In this document: piece by piece, positions 7,741 through 16,521 of the stretch
How positions within the stretch are numbered: position 1 is the first letter of the stretch
Layout of the letters: each line of letters begins with the position of its first letter
NCBI GenBank assembly: GCA_002409975.1
Contig: DHOO01000039.1
Span: forward strand, 19,834 to 50,308
Direction: 5' to 3'
DNA length: 30,475 nucleotides
Source of the DNA: Firmicutes bacterium UBA5388
GTDB lineage: Bacteria; Bacillota; UBA4882; UBA10575
Position numbers and translations under genes: made by a program
The notes under the pieces: model-generated
Database searches by the model: none
The model's input: only the letters and a program-made list of their open reading frames with translations
What the model was told of the DNA's origin: nothing

Positions 7741-7790
7741 CTTTATATAATAATATTATCGGAATATTATTTCAACTATTTAGAGCAAAA

Positions 7791-7815
7791 AAATAATCCC
7801 ATTATGGGATTATTT
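7791..7815 (-). terminator. Intrinsic terminator of ytxC
   Basis: AAATAATCCC and GGGATTATTT form a perfect 10-bp stem around a 5-base loop, followed by a T-run in the minus direction. The stem includes the ytxC stop codon (7810-7812), so translation to the end of the gene would hold it partly open. Confidence 0.82.
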
Positions 7816-8670
7816 CTTCTCCTCTGTATTCCGACACAATTCACAGTCTCGACAGAAAGTTACTCTTTCTTTGAAAACATTAACAATCGTTTTTACAATA
7901 TTGGTTTTCTCCGAGTGATGGAGAATAATTCTCTGGGGGGAAAGGGTGATTAAAGCGCTAAGGAGCAAATCTTCATATTTTAGCCCTTCATCTTTGAGAT
8001 CACCCAGTACTTTTAAAAGGTAATCTTGTTCTAAAGGTTTTTCTTCTTCGTCCAAAAGACGAAATTTTTCCGTAGAATAGAAGAGCACATGAACCTCAAT
8101 GATTTTCGGATCCTGAATCTCCACAAAATACCTTAAGAGCTTAATAAACTCCTGGTATTCTTTATCAGCTATTAGTTCATCGATCGCTCCTTCTAAATTC
8201 TCCTTAAGTTCAAAAAAATAATCCTTTAACCGAAAACGGAAAAATCCCTCCAAGAAAATAGAGTTATTTTCATCCAGAAAAGTTCGAACCTCTTGTTGCA
8301 CGCGGTAAAGTCGTTCCTTCTTCCCAGCTTCGGTTAAGGTCGAGATTACCCGCTGACAAAGGGTTTCTGCTTCCTTTTTTGAAAGGTAAGGATGGTCAAT
8401 CCTTATCATTTTGTGCAGTAAGCTTTTTGAAACTTGACCTAATAAAAGGTTAGTTACTACTAAAGCAAGATTTTGACGAAAAGTCTCTTCGCTTTTTTTA
8501 TTGTCAGTTTTTTCTGGTTTGGTTATCGTAAAATCCAGAAAATTAAATTTTCCGAATTTTCTCTCTTCAATGCTTAATTGAACTCCATCTTTTTTCCAAC
8601 GGGTAATCTCTTCCTCTAAGTTTAACCTTAAATCAAAGAGGGACCCCGTTCCTATTTGGATCGTGGACAT
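7810..8670 (-). CDS. ytxC: Sporulation protein YtxC family
   Basis: The 286-residue protein matches the YtxC family of spore-formers in size and layout. It has a charged N-terminal part and a central helical region with the segment FRLKDYFFELKENLEGAIDE. The C-terminal half includes LLSALITLSPQRIILHHSE. The biochemical role of the family is not established. It has no signal peptide or membrane segment, so it should be cytoplasmic. The protein ends with FCRDCELCRN: three cysteines at 273, 276 and 279 that could bind a metal, though no histidine partner is obvious. The start has GAGGGGGG upstream, and a strong terminator overlaps the stop codon, so it is probably a single-gene unit. Confidence 0.82.
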   Translation of the reverse strand: MSTIQIGTGSLFDLRLNLEEEITRWKKDGVQLSIEERKFGKFNFLDFTITKPEKTDNKKSEETFRQNLALVVTNLLLGQVSKSLLHKMIRIDHPYLSKKEAETLCQRVISTLTEAGKKERLYRVQQEVRTFLDENNSIFLEGFFRFRLKDYFFELKENLEGAIDELIADKEYQEFIKLLRYFVEIQDPKIIEVHVLFYSTEKFRLLDEEEKPLEQDYLLKVLGDLKDEGLKYEDLLLSALITLSPQRIILHHSEKTNIVKTIVNVFKERVTFCRDCELCRNTEEKK

Positions 8671-8788
8671 GGTCTACCCCCCTCGTAAGAGTATTATATG
8701 AGAAAGACAAGAGAGGATATACAGTCCACTTAAAGTAAAAATCTTTTTTCCTTCCTTTTTTTTATGTATACTTCAATGGCGATAATCA

Positions 8789-11044
8789 CTAGTCAAGGTC
8801 ACTTTCCCATTTATAGATGAACCCACTGGAAGATGGAAGGGTGAAGTCGGAGAATTGACCCTCCGTTCTGATTGTGGCCGAGTGAGTAATGGAATTGGAA
8901 TTCTTGGGGGGAAGATCATTAATCTGATCTATATCGGCAAGTTTAATCCAAAATCCAGGGAGCGGAAACTTCAGATCGACTGTGACCGCATAAGGCTCGA
9001 AATTTAAAATTACCACCATTCTTTCCCAGGATAAATCATTAGGTTTGGTCGTCCAGCCAATTACATTTTTTCCTCCGCCGTATTTTTGTTCTAACCATGG
9101 ACCTAAAATCCAATCAAACTTCCCCTCCTGCTGGGGATCATAACCCGAGATGCAGAGCCCCGGATAACGACGACGCAAATTAATTAAACCTTTAGCCCAT
9201 TGATAATAAGAATTATGTTGCAAAAATTGGGGCCAATTTAGATCCACTCGATTGCGGGGGCGTTCCACCCCGAACTCCTGTCCCATATAGATCATGGGCT
9301 GACCCAAAGCAACCATCGTCGCAAACAGCCCCAGGCGCGACTTACGTTCTTTAGCTTCCTCCCAAATCAAGCCATCGCCTTTGGTCGCCACTTCGTAAGG
9401 CACACTATTTTCATCATGACTCTCACAGTAGTTAATTACATTATTGGTATGAGCAGCATAAAAATCCTTGCTAAAATAAAAGATGCTTCCCAAATAAGTT
9501 GGGGAGTTATCTGTCCAGCCACGAAAAACCCCTTCCCTAAGTAAGGCCTTAATTTTGTCATGGAAAGCGTCGCACCATTGAGCATATCCATTATAGCCTT
9601 TCAAGTTCAAATCGGGTTCGTTAGGCAGGTTTTCCGCAATGAGAATACAATCCGGTTTAAAACCCCGGTCCTTGATTTCGTAAGCCAAGCGCTGGAGAAA
9701 AGCATGATCCATCCAATAACTGTGAGTAGCGTCAAAACGGAAACCATCAATATGGTATTCCAGAATAAACATCTTACATGCATCAACGAGCATGTTTTGA
9801 ACTTCTTCCTTTTCAGTAGCTACCCGGTTACCCCAGGGAGTCGAACCTGAAAAATAAAAACCGCCGGGAGTGCCATCTGTAATCAGTTCCCACAAGGGAT
9901 TGAAATAATTAGAAGTATGATTAAAAACCTGATCGACGATGACTGCTAAGCCCTGTTGATGAGCTGTATCCACTAAGGAGCGAAAATCATCACAGGTTCC
10001 AAAATCCCGTTCAATTGTCATAAAACCACAGGGATCATAGCCTAGTCGGCTGGAACTCAAGGTGCTGGGCGCTTCAGAGGTTGGCATTAATGCTAAGGCC
10101 GTTACCCCCAAATCATTAAAATAACCCTCCTTAATCCGGTGAATCGTCCCGCGAAAAGTGCCTGAAATTTTCTCAGGCATTTGCGGATCTTGATCCGTAA
10201 ACCCATAGACATTTAGTTCATAGAGGATTAAACGATCAACCGGCGGAGTCGTCCATGAGTGGTCATGCCATTGATACCCAGAAGGATCGATCACCTGGCA
10301 ATTATTTTGATTATAGTCATTTCCGTAACGACGAGCATAGGGATCTTGGGCAATTTTGATCGGTTTTTGTTGTTCATTTAAAGGTACTCCACCGACAATC
10401 AGGAATTGATAGGTGTTTTTCATTGGATCTCCTGGTTCAGGAAGTCCAGTTCTAAGCAACCAGATATTAGGTTCTCCTTTGTATCCCCGGTATCGCTTCA
10501 TCGGCAAAAATTTCCCTGGTTCTGGCTTCAAATGATATGGGGATTGCCAATCATTAAAATTACCAATCAAATATACTTGAGCTGCTCGCGGATGAAAAAA
10601 GCCGAAGAGGGTGGTTCCGTCTTGTAAATAATTCGCTCCTAACATGGAAATGACACCTTGACCTGTCACATCCGTGTCTGGCAGATAATTGTTTTTTCTC
10701 CCCAAATTTTTAATATTTCGGAAATACTCTTGTGTTGAACCGACCGTCTCTGCCGGTTTGACCGGATAAACTTCATTATGCTCTGCTACCGTCCATACTT
10801 CTGCTCCTAAATGTTGGCCGTAACAGCGTTCCACCGACTCCCAAATTATTTCTCCGTTCCGTCTTTCCCCATACTTAAAGCAAAAATAATTACGTTTCAG
10901 GTTTAAGTGAAAACTGGGGCCATAGTCATTCCAACCGGAAACCTCAAAATCCTGAAAAGCTTCATTATATCCGGGATACCAAAGATGCAAAAAGGGGTTA
11001 GTAAAGTTTAGATTTTTTGGGGCATGGATTTTAACTGAATGCAT
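8789..11044 (-). CDS. GH13 alpha-glucan enzyme, branching-enzyme or alpha-amylase type
   Basis: This 751-residue enzyme of the GH13 family acts on alpha-1,4/1,6 glucans. About 140 N-terminal residues of unknown type precede a CBM48-like domain near 145-250 (FGFFHPRAAQVYLIGNFNDW). The catalytic barrel follows. Region I is DQVFNH (371-376), region II is DGFRFDATH with nucleophile Asp438, region III has the acid-base Glu471 in IAENLPN, and region IV is SHDEN with Asp544. A C-terminal beta domain closes the protein. The CBM48 domain and the neighbouring phosphorylase suggest storage-glucan metabolism, perhaps branching, but the sequence alone does not separate branching enzyme from amylase. There is no signal peptide, so it is cytoplasmic. 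GGAGATGAG precedes the ATG. The small membrane gene upstream is probably co-transcribed. Confidence 0.88.
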   Translation of the reverse strand: MHSVKIHAPKNLNFTNPFLHLWYPGYNEAFQDFEVSGWNDYGPSFHLNLKRNYFCFKYGERRNGEIIWESVERCYGQHLGAEVWTVAEHNEVYPVKPAETVGSTQEYFRNIKNLGRKNNYLPDTDVTGQGVISMLGANYLQDGTTLFGFFHPRAAQVYLIGNFNDWQSPYHLKPEPGKFLPMKRYRGYKGEPNIWLLRTGLPEPGDPMKNTYQFLIVGGVPLNEQQKPIKIAQDPYARRYGNDYNQNNCQVIDPSGYQWHDHSWTTPPVDRLILYELNVYGFTDQDPQMPEKISGTFRGTIHRIKEGYFNDLGVTALALMPTSEAPSTLSSSRLGYDPCGFMTIERDFGTCDDFRSLVDTAHQQGLAVIVDQVFNHTSNYFNPLWELITDGTPGGFYFSGSTPWGNRVATEKEEVQNMLVDACKMFILEYHIDGFRFDATHSYWMDHAFLQRLAYEIKDRGFKPDCILIAENLPNEPDLNLKGYNGYAQWCDAFHDKIKALLREGVFRGWTDNSPTYLGSIFYFSKDFYAAHTNNVINYCESHDENSVPYEVATKGDGLIWEEAKERKSRLGLFATMVALGQPMIYMGQEFGVERPRNRVDLNWPQFLQHNSYYQWAKGLINLRRRYPGLCISGYDPQQEGKFDWILGPWLEQKYGGGKNVIGWTTKPNDLSWERMVVILNFEPYAVTVDLKFPLPGFWIKLADIDQINDLPPKNSNSITHSATIRTEGQFSDFTLPSSSGFIYKWESDLD

Positions 11045-11116
11045 TTACTCATCTCCTTTTTATTAACAGAAAGAAAAGCGAAATAAGTATCTAAAGTATG
11101 CCCCAAATTTAGATTA

Positions 11117-11350
11117 TCAGTAATCAAACCGACTTTTTTCTCGGGGAACAAGGGTAGAATGGTGCATTAACCAATAAATAAAAAATCCACTGAGAGGAAA
11201 GAAAAAGGAAACAAAAGCCCAAACTGCTGGCGGGAGGTATAATACATAGCTCCGTTGTTTTTTTGCATCCACATAAACAGCAGCTGTTAAATAGAGATTA
11301 ATTGATAAAATTGCCAAGATGATAAGAGTCAGCCAAAATTTCCAGATCAT
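11117..11350 (-). CDS. Small two-helix membrane protein
   Basis: I do not recognise this 77-residue protein. It has two predicted membrane segments, at about residues 4-26 and 38-62, joined by a short basic loop (DAKKQRS), and a basic tail ending REKSRFDY. A strong AAGGAGG lies before the ATG. The layout resembles small phospholipase-D-nuclease-N-like or PLDc_N membrane proteins of Firmicutes, but this is a weak impression. It lies 72 bp upstream of the GH13 gene on the same strand and is probably in the same transcript. Confidence 0.7.
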   Translation of the reverse strand: MIWKFWLTLIILAILSINLYLTAAVYVDAKKQRSYVLYLPPAVWAFVSFFFPLSGFFIYWLMHHSTLVPREKSRFDY

Positions 11351-11497
11351 ATCTTAGTCCTCCTTCTCAATTTAATTTTTTCTGGTCACAAATTATTTAT
11401 ACTGTTTTTTCTTTCGTAATCTCTTTCTTCATCTTAAGATTAACTTCTTCTCCATTTAGAAAATGACATTTATGTAAATTTGGAAATAATTAAACCT

Positions 11498-11525
11498 TTG
11501 TTTAGCAGGGGTTTTATGTTATATT
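11498..11525 (+). promoter_or_regulatory. Possible promoter of the phosphorylase gene with a long leader
   Basis: The 372-bp gap between the divergent glucan genes is very AT-rich. TTGTTT (11498-11503) and TATATT (11520-11525) are separated by 16 bases and could start a leader of about 190 bases. Within the leader, CGCACCC (11603-11609) and GGGTGCG (11669-11675) form a 7-bp inverted repeat around about 60 bases, close to the ribosome binding site. I see no gene in this gap. Confidence 0.4.
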
Positions 11526-11722
11526 AAGAATCAGTTACCGATAATTTTTTGCCTTGTTAGTTATGTTTATTTACACCTTCTTTTTTATTATATCTTACAT
11601 TTCGCACCCCTTATATTTAGCTGGGCTTTTATTTGGCATCTAGTTTATTAGCTCGATTTTCGTGTAAAGGGTGCGTAAAATGATTTACATTTTTTATTAT
11701 ATATTTATAAGGAGGCAAATAC

Positions 11723-13360
11723 ATGAGCGCGAAAGAGAAGAAGGTTCCAACCGTAGCCTATTTCTGTATGGAATTCGGGCTTAATCAAGATTTCCCGATT
11801 TATTCGGGGGGCTTAGGTGTTTTAGCCGGAGATCATTTAAAGGCGGCCTATGACGAAGGTTACCCTGTGGTGGGTGTTGGTATTTTATGGCGCAAAGGTT
11901 ATACTTGCCAGTATCTTAATAACGAGGGAATACCTTATGATGTTTTCCCCGAGTATAATTTCGATTTTCTAAAGGATACTGGGGTTAAAGTAAAGGTGTT
12001 AATTAAACATCAACCCGTAACCTGTAAAGTATGGATGGTCGATCATTTTAACAATGTGCCGCTCTATCTTTTAGACGCCGATCTTCCGGAGAATAACGAA
12101 CCTTGGCTAACCCACTCCTTATACAGAGGAAGCAACGATGATCGGATTGCGCAAGAAATTATTCTTGGCATCGGCGGGATCCGGGCTCTTCGAGCTTTGG
12201 GATTAAAGATCGATCTTTATCACTTTAATGAGGGTCACGCTGCTTTGGCCGGAATGGAATTAATTAAAGAAAAGATGAGCTCCGGACTCCAATTTGAACA
12301 GGCTTTAAAAGCTACCAGAGAAGAGATTGTCTTCACTACCCATACTCCGGTGGCAGCCGGAAACGAATCCCATCATCATGCCGCTCTTTCCTATGTTGGC
12401 GCCTATAATGGTCTCTCCTATGAGCAGATGAAAAAGATTGGAGGAGACCCTTTCAATATGACCGTCGCTGGCTTAAGACTCTCCCGGTTAGCCAATGCTG
12501 TTTCCAAGCTACATGGAGAAACGGCAAGAAAGATGTGGCGGAAGTTTTCCGATTGCTCGCCCATTATCTCCATTACTAATGGCGTCCATCAAGGCGCCTG
12601 GCAGGATCCCAGGATTAACCAGGCCTTTCGTAACAATGAATCCATCTTAGAAGTCCATCAGATAAATAAACAACGTTTGTTAACAGAAATCTTGCGACAC
12701 ACTGGTCACAAATTAAACCCGAATGCCCTTTTAATCGGCTTTGCTCGTCGTGCAGCCACTTATAAACGGGGAGACTTAATCTTTAGAGATCGAGCCCAGC
12801 TTATTCCTTTGTTAAACAGCGGTCAACTGCAACTGGTTTTTTCCGGAAAAGCTCATCCTCAAGATCAGGAAGGTAAGAACGTTCTTTCTAACATTGTTTC
12901 CTTAACCAAAGAATTCCCCGGAAAGGTTGTTTTCTTGGAGAACTACGACATGGGTTTAGGCGTCCTTCTAACTCGTGGTTGTGACGTTTGGCTTAATAAT
13001 CCCCAACGTCCAATGGAAGCCAGTGCTACTTCTGGGATGAAGGCAGCAATGAATGGCGTTTTAAACTTTAGTACTTTAGACGGTTGGTGGGTTGAAGGTT
13101 GTAAGCATGGACTTAACGGTTGGCAATTTGGAGATGGCTACGTTGGACCCGGACAGGATAAACACGATTTAAAAGAGTTGTATCAAACCTTAAAAACACA
13201 GGTAATCCCAACTTTTTATCATAATAAACAGCAATGGGAAAAAATGATGAGAGTAAGTATTAAGACCTCAACTGAAGAATTTTCTGCCCGTCGGATGGTG
13301 AGAGAATATTATAAGAGGCTTTACAGCCCAACTGAGGAACTTCATACTCAAATCTCCTAA
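11723..13360 (+). CDS. glgP: Alpha-glucan (glycogen) phosphorylase, short GT35 form
   Basis: The enzyme releases glucose-1-phosphate from storage glucan with phosphate and pyridoxal phosphate. The N-terminal YFCMEFGLNQDFPIYSGGLG, HFNEGHAA (167-174) and FTTHTPVAAGNE (204-215) are the conserved substrate and active-site segments of the bacterial alpha-glucan phosphorylase branch. EASATSGMK ends in Lys440, the expected cofactor lysine, followed by NGVLNFSTLDGWWVE. At 545 residues it is much shorter than the E. coli-type enzyme of about 800 residues, lacking the N-terminal extension and internal insertions, but no catalytic block seems missing. AGGAGGCAA precedes the ATG. It faces the GH13 gene divergently; together they would mobilise storage glucan. 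Confidence 0.9.
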   Translation: MSAKEKKVPTVAYFCMEFGLNQDFPIYSGGLGVLAGDHLKAAYDEGYPVVGVGILWRKGYTCQYLNNEGIPYDVFPEYNFDFLKDTGVKVKVLIKHQPVTCKVWMVDHFNNVPLYLLDADLPENNEPWLTHSLYRGSNDDRIAQEIILGIGGIRALRALGLKIDLYHFNEGHAALAGMELIKEKMSSGLQFEQALKATREEIVFTTHTPVAAGNESHHHAALSYVGAYNGLSYEQMKKIGGDPFNMTVAGLRLSRLANAVSKLHGETARKMWRKFSDCSPIISITNGVHQGAWQDPRINQAFRNNESILEVHQINKQRLLTEILRHTGHKLNPNALLIGFARRAATYKRGDLIFRDRAQLIPLLNSGQLQLVFSGKAHPQDQEGKNVLSNIVSLTKEFPGKVVFLENYDMGLGVLLTRGCDVWLNNPQRPMEASATSGMKAAMNGVLNFSTLDGWWVEGCKHGLNGWQFGDGYVGPGQDKHDLKELYQTLKTQVIPTFYHNKQQWEKMMRVSIKTSTEEFSARRMVREYYKRLYSPTEELHTQIS

Positions 13361-13439
13361 ATTTTAAGAATCCTCCCGTAAAAAATTGGACAGCATTCAC
13401 CATCCGCAAATGGGAAGAATATTAATGGGAGGTGTGAGC

Positions 13440-13607
13440 ATGAAGAGTACCACCACCAGTTGGATTGTAACCGGCTTAGGTGCTGTGGTCTCCGGGCTGG
13501 GAGCAACTATGCGCCGTAGCCGCCTCGGTTCAGGAATCATCGGTTTTGGGCTCGCGCATGTAGTTTTAGGAATGTTAGATATGCTCCGCCCTACTGTTAA
13601 CAAGTAA
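13440..13607 (+). CDS. Small hydrophobic glycine-rich protein
   Basis: This 55-residue protein is unknown to me. It has two hydrophobic, glycine-rich segments, IVTGLGAVVSGLGAT and GSGIIGFGLAHVVLGMLDML, split by the basic MRRSRL, suggesting a small helical-hairpin membrane protein. The ATG at 13440 is preceded by GGGAGGTGTGAGC, a proper ribosome binding site. The longer frame from 13386 lacks one and includes that site as coding, so I reject it. It lies 79 bp after the phosphorylase gene, before a shared terminator, and is probably in that transcript. Confidence 0.65.
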   Translation: MKSTTTSWIVTGLGAVVSGLGATMRRSRLGSGIIGFGLAHVVLGMLDMLRPTVNK

Positions 13608-13616
13608 CATTTTCCC

Positions 13617-13653
13617 AAAAACAAAGTGGCTTCCACTCAGCCACTTTGTTTTT
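13617..13653. terminator. Bidirectional intrinsic terminator
   Basis: AAAAACAAAGTGGCT and AGCCACTTTGTTTTT form a perfect 15-bp stem around a 7-base loop. A T-run lies on either side depending on direction. It separates the plus-strand glucan unit from glyQS, which ends at 13672 on the minus strand. Confidence 0.9.
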
Positions 13654-13671
13654 AATAAATAAATATTTTCG

Positions 13672-14991
13672 TTAGTCTAACTTTTCATGGAGAAAAGATA
13701 CCAACTCAATTAAAGAAACCCTAGTCTGCTCCATGGTATCCCGGTCCCGAACAGTTACCGCTTGATCTTCTTGCGATTGAAAATCCACAGTAATACAGTA
13801 GGGGGTCCCCACCTCATCCTGTCGGCGGTAACGTCGGCCGATTGATTTGGCGTCATCATAGTCAATCACCCAATGTTTCCTCAAGTCCTTACAAATTTCC
13901 TTTGCTAACCCGGTAAGCTGCTCTTTTCTCGATAAGGGAAGAACTGCGACTTTAATCGGGGCGATGGTAGGATGGAATCTAAGAACCACTCGAAGATCAT
14001 CTTTATCTGGTTCCTCGTAATAGGCATCAACTAAAAAAGCCAGCGTCGCCCGGTCGGCTCCTGCTGAAGGTTCTATTACATAGGGAATATAATGTTCATT
14101 GGTTTCATGATCAAAATAGTCCAATTTGTCCCCACTATACTCCGTATGGCGCTTTAAATCGAAATCAGTCCTATTGGCAATACCCTCCAATTCAGACCAA
14201 CCCATCGGGAAATAATACTCGATATCAGAGCATGCTTTAGCATAATGAGCTAATTCCTCAGGGGCATGATCTCGCAAGCGCAGACGGTCAGGGTTAATCC
14301 CCAATTTTTTATACCAGTCAAACCGCACTCTAACCCAATGAGCATAAAACTCTTCATCCGTTCCGGGTTTGACAAAATACTCGATCTCCATCTGTTCAAA
14401 TTCTCTCGTCCTAAAAGTAAAATTGCCGGGAGTGATCTCATTCCGAAATGATTTACCAATCTGTCCTACCCCAAAGGGTAATTTCTTCCTAGTAGTTGTT
14501 AAAATATTTTGGAAATTAACAAATATCCCCTGGGCAGTCTCCGGTCGCAAGTAAACAACCGCCGCCTGTTCCTCTACCGGTCCCATATAGGTTTTAAACA
14601 TCAAATTGAAATTTCGGGGTTCAGTAAGTTCTCCTCCGCATTGCGGACAATTCTCTGTAGATAAATGATCCGCCCGGAACCTTTGCTTACACTTCTTACA
14701 ATCCACTAATGGGTCGGTAAAACCTTGCAAATGACCGCTAGCTTCCCATACCTGAGGATGCATGAGAATGCTGGCATCTTGACCGACCATATCATCCCGC
14801 TCTTGGATCATCGCCTTCCACCAGGCTCGTTTAACATTATTTTTAAGTTCAACTCCTAACGGTCCATAATCCCAGCAACTATTTAACCCCCCGTAAATTT
14901 CGCTGCTCGGAAAAACAAAGCCTCTTCTTTTCGCCAAAGATACAATTTTTTCCATAGTCGTCGTGGGTTCAGGATTTTTTCCTTGTTCCAT
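13672..14991 (-). CDS. glyQS: Glycyl-tRNA synthetase, single-chain class II form
   Basis: The enzyme charges glycine onto tRNA-Gly with ATP. The 439-residue chain is the homodimeric eukaryote-like form, not the alpha2-beta2 bacterial one. It contains a zinc-knuckle-like CKKC (98-101) and CPQC (115-118), and motif 2 around FRNEITPG (182-189). Motif 3 is EPSAGADRATLAFL (307-320), followed by the anticodon-binding domain. The segment SSEIYGGLNSCWDYGPLG near the start is typical. AAAGGAGG lies before the ATG. It follows recO and the SpoIIM-like gene, a common recO-glyS neighbourhood in Firmicutes. I see no T-box before it; the gap is only 57 bp. Confidence 0.96.
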   Translation of the reverse strand: MEQGKNPEPTTTMEKIVSLAKRRGFVFPSSEIYGGLNSCWDYGPLGVELKNNVKRAWWKAMIQERDDMVGQDASILMHPQVWEASGHLQGFTDPLVDCKKCKQRFRADHLSTENCPQCGGELTEPRNFNLMFKTYMGPVEEQAAVVYLRPETAQGIFVNFQNILTTTRKKLPFGVGQIGKSFRNEITPGNFTFRTREFEQMEIEYFVKPGTDEEFYAHWVRVRFDWYKKLGINPDRLRLRDHAPEELAHYAKACSDIEYYFPMGWSELEGIANRTDFDLKRHTEYSGDKLDYFDHETNEHYIPYVIEPSAGADRATLAFLVDAYYEEPDKDDLRVVLRFHPTIAPIKVAVLPLSRKEQLTGLAKEICKDLRKHWVIDYDDAKSIGRRYRRQDEVGTPYCITVDFQSQEDQAVTVRDRDTMEQTRVSLIELVSFLHEKLD

Positions 14992-15048
14992 TTTAGATCC
15001 TCCTTTATTTAAGGATAACTTTTTGAGTTCTTACTTTAAAAAAATACT

Positions 15049-15681
15049 TTAAGAAAATTGAGAGCTCGCAAACAGATTTGGTGTTACTAAAACTTCCATT
15101 AAAGCAGCAATAATTAAAAGGATAATAATCAACGGAAGAAAAGAAAGGCCCTTTTTGAAGTGGGAACTAAATGAAAAGAAAGTTCGATCTTTGAATAAAC
15201 TCCGCCAATTCCGCGCCCCCCAAACCATTCCAACCGTAGCCGAAAGTAAAACTGCAGGTAATTCAAAAATTCCATGAGGAAGCAAACTCAAAAAGAAACT
15301 ACTTTTCGGTAAAACCTTCTCATATTCAAAGAAGCCAGCCATTAAACCGATCATAAAACCGTTGGGTATGATCCCTATTAGCACTGGGAGAATCGGCAGT
15401 AAGCTTCCACTTATAATAATTAGTAAGGTGGCTGTTAAATTATTAAAAAAAATAATCCTTAGTTGTCCTAACCAGTTAGTTGCTCTCATCTTAACGGCTA
15501 GAGCAGAGAATTTCTTACTTACAAGTTGATCAATAACTTGTTTTGCTAAAGATGGATCTTCCATCCAGGCTGCATATCCTAATGACACACTAAAGATTAG
15601 TAAAAAGGCGCAAAATGCTAAAACCATCCGGTAATTTCGGGAAAAAGCAGGGAAAAGTTTAATTTTTAACAAAAATATCAT
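15049..15681 (-). CDS. SpoIIM/DUF95-family integral membrane protein
   Basis: This 210-residue protein has about five membrane segments. It carries the family signature LPHGIFELPAVLLSATVG, which names the SpoIIM/DUF95 group. SpoIIM itself works with SpoIID and SpoIIP in septal peptidoglycan remodelling and engulfment. Many family members have unknown roles, and the sequence does not prove that this is the sporulation SpoIIM. The frame could be read up to a TTG at 15744, but that TTG is the -35 box TTGACA of a good promoter. I use the ATG at 15681, which has GGAAGAGG close before it; a TTG at 15672 has better spacing and is a real alternative. Confidence 0.78.
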   Translation of the reverse strand: MIFLLKIKLFPAFSRNYRMVLAFCAFLLIFSVSLGYAAWMEDPSLAKQVIDQLVSKKFSALAVKMRATNWLGQLRIIFFNNLTATLLIIISGSLLPILPVLIGIIPNGFMIGLMAGFFEYEKVLPKSSFFLSLLPHGIFELPAVLLSATVGMVWGARNWRSLFKDRTFFSFSSHFKKGLSFLPLIIILLIIAALMEVLVTPNLFASSQFS

Positions 15682-15714
15682 CCTCTTCCAGCGGAAGCTT
15701 AGTTTCAATATAAA

Positions 15715-15744
15715 AGTATAACAAAGAAGAGCAAGACCTGTCAA
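15715..15744 (-). promoter_or_regulatory. Sigma-A promoter of the SpoIIM-like gene
   Basis: Read on the minus strand, a consensus TTGACA (15739-15744) lies 18 bases from TATACT (15715-15720). It sits between the recO stop and the SpoIIM-like start and would give a leader of about 30 bases. glyQS downstream may also be read from it. Confidence 0.75.
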
Positions 15745-15764
15745 TTTAATAAATTAAAAGAAAA

Positions 15765-16517
15765 TCATTCCCAGCAAAGCAATGATTGTAAAAATGACAA
15801 TGATTTGAAAGGTTTGTCGGCTCTATATTCAATAAAAGCAAAAAGCAGGCGACCGATCTCGATCTCACTTGCCAGATCCAGATCCCAACGGTGCACTATC
15901 CTTAAATCCGCTTGGTATAACTCCTTAAGTAACTGCAGATTTGAACCAGATAAAGGAATCAACTTTACCGGTTTATCTTGATAACACCGCTGACAGATCA
16001 CCCCTCCTTCTTCGGAAGAAAAGCCGGCGGATACAAATGAATCTCTACCGCAACGCGCACATGAGTCTAAGACCGGCTCATAGCCTAAATATTTTAGAAA
16101 ACGCAATTCAAATGCTCTAGAGACCAGAGCCGGTTCTTGAACTTTCTCCAAAACAAGCAATCCTGCAAGATAAAAAAGGAAGACATCGGAATTTACCTCC
16201 TCTAAAGGTAAAAAAACATCCAGCAATTCGGACCACCAAGAAGCATAGGCCATTTTTATTAAGTCATCCCGGAGAACGGCAAAGGATCTAACAATCTCAG
16301 CTTGGCTCAATTGATCTAAACCTTTTCCTTCAAAAACAAGAGCTTTAAGATAAGTAAATTGTTGAGTAGCGCCCACCAGTCGACTCCTCGGTCGTCTAGC
16401 CCCCCGCGCCACCGCTTCAATCTTACCCTTCTCTTTAGTAAAAATTGTAATGATTTTGTCAGCTTCACCAAAAACCCGGCTTCTCAGAATAATCCCCTCA
16501 CTGCGATAAAGTCCCAC
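15765..16517 (-). CDS. recO: DNA repair protein RecO
   Basis: RecO anneals DNA and, with RecR, loads RecA on SSB-coated gaps. The 250-residue protein has the N-terminal OB fold (MGLYRSEGIILRSRVFGEADKI, then FTKEKGKIEAVARGARRP). A zinc-binding pair, CARC (153-156) and CQRC (175-178), is typical of Gram-positive and thermophile RecO. It starts with GTG at 16517, preceded by GGAGGTGA. Its start lies four bases after the stop of the DUF2905 gene, so the two are in one transcript. Confidence 0.94.
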   Translation of the reverse strand: MGLYRSEGIILRSRVFGEADKIITIFTKEKGKIEAVARGARRPRSRLVGATQQFTYLKALVFEGKGLDQLSQAEIVRSFAVLRDDLIKMAYASWWSELLDVFLPLEEVNSDVFLFYLAGLLVLEKVQEPALVSRAFELRFLKYLGYEPVLDSCARCGRDSFVSAGFSSEEGGVICQRCYQDKPVKLIPLSGSNLQLLKELYQADLRIVHRWDLDLASEIEIGRLLFAFIEYRADKPFKSLSFLQSLLCWE

Positions 16518-16521
16518 GCAG

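Noticed and set aside
13386..13439. An 18-residue N-terminal extension of the 55-residue peptide
   Set aside because: No ribosome binding site precedes it, and it contains the good site used by the ATG at 13440.
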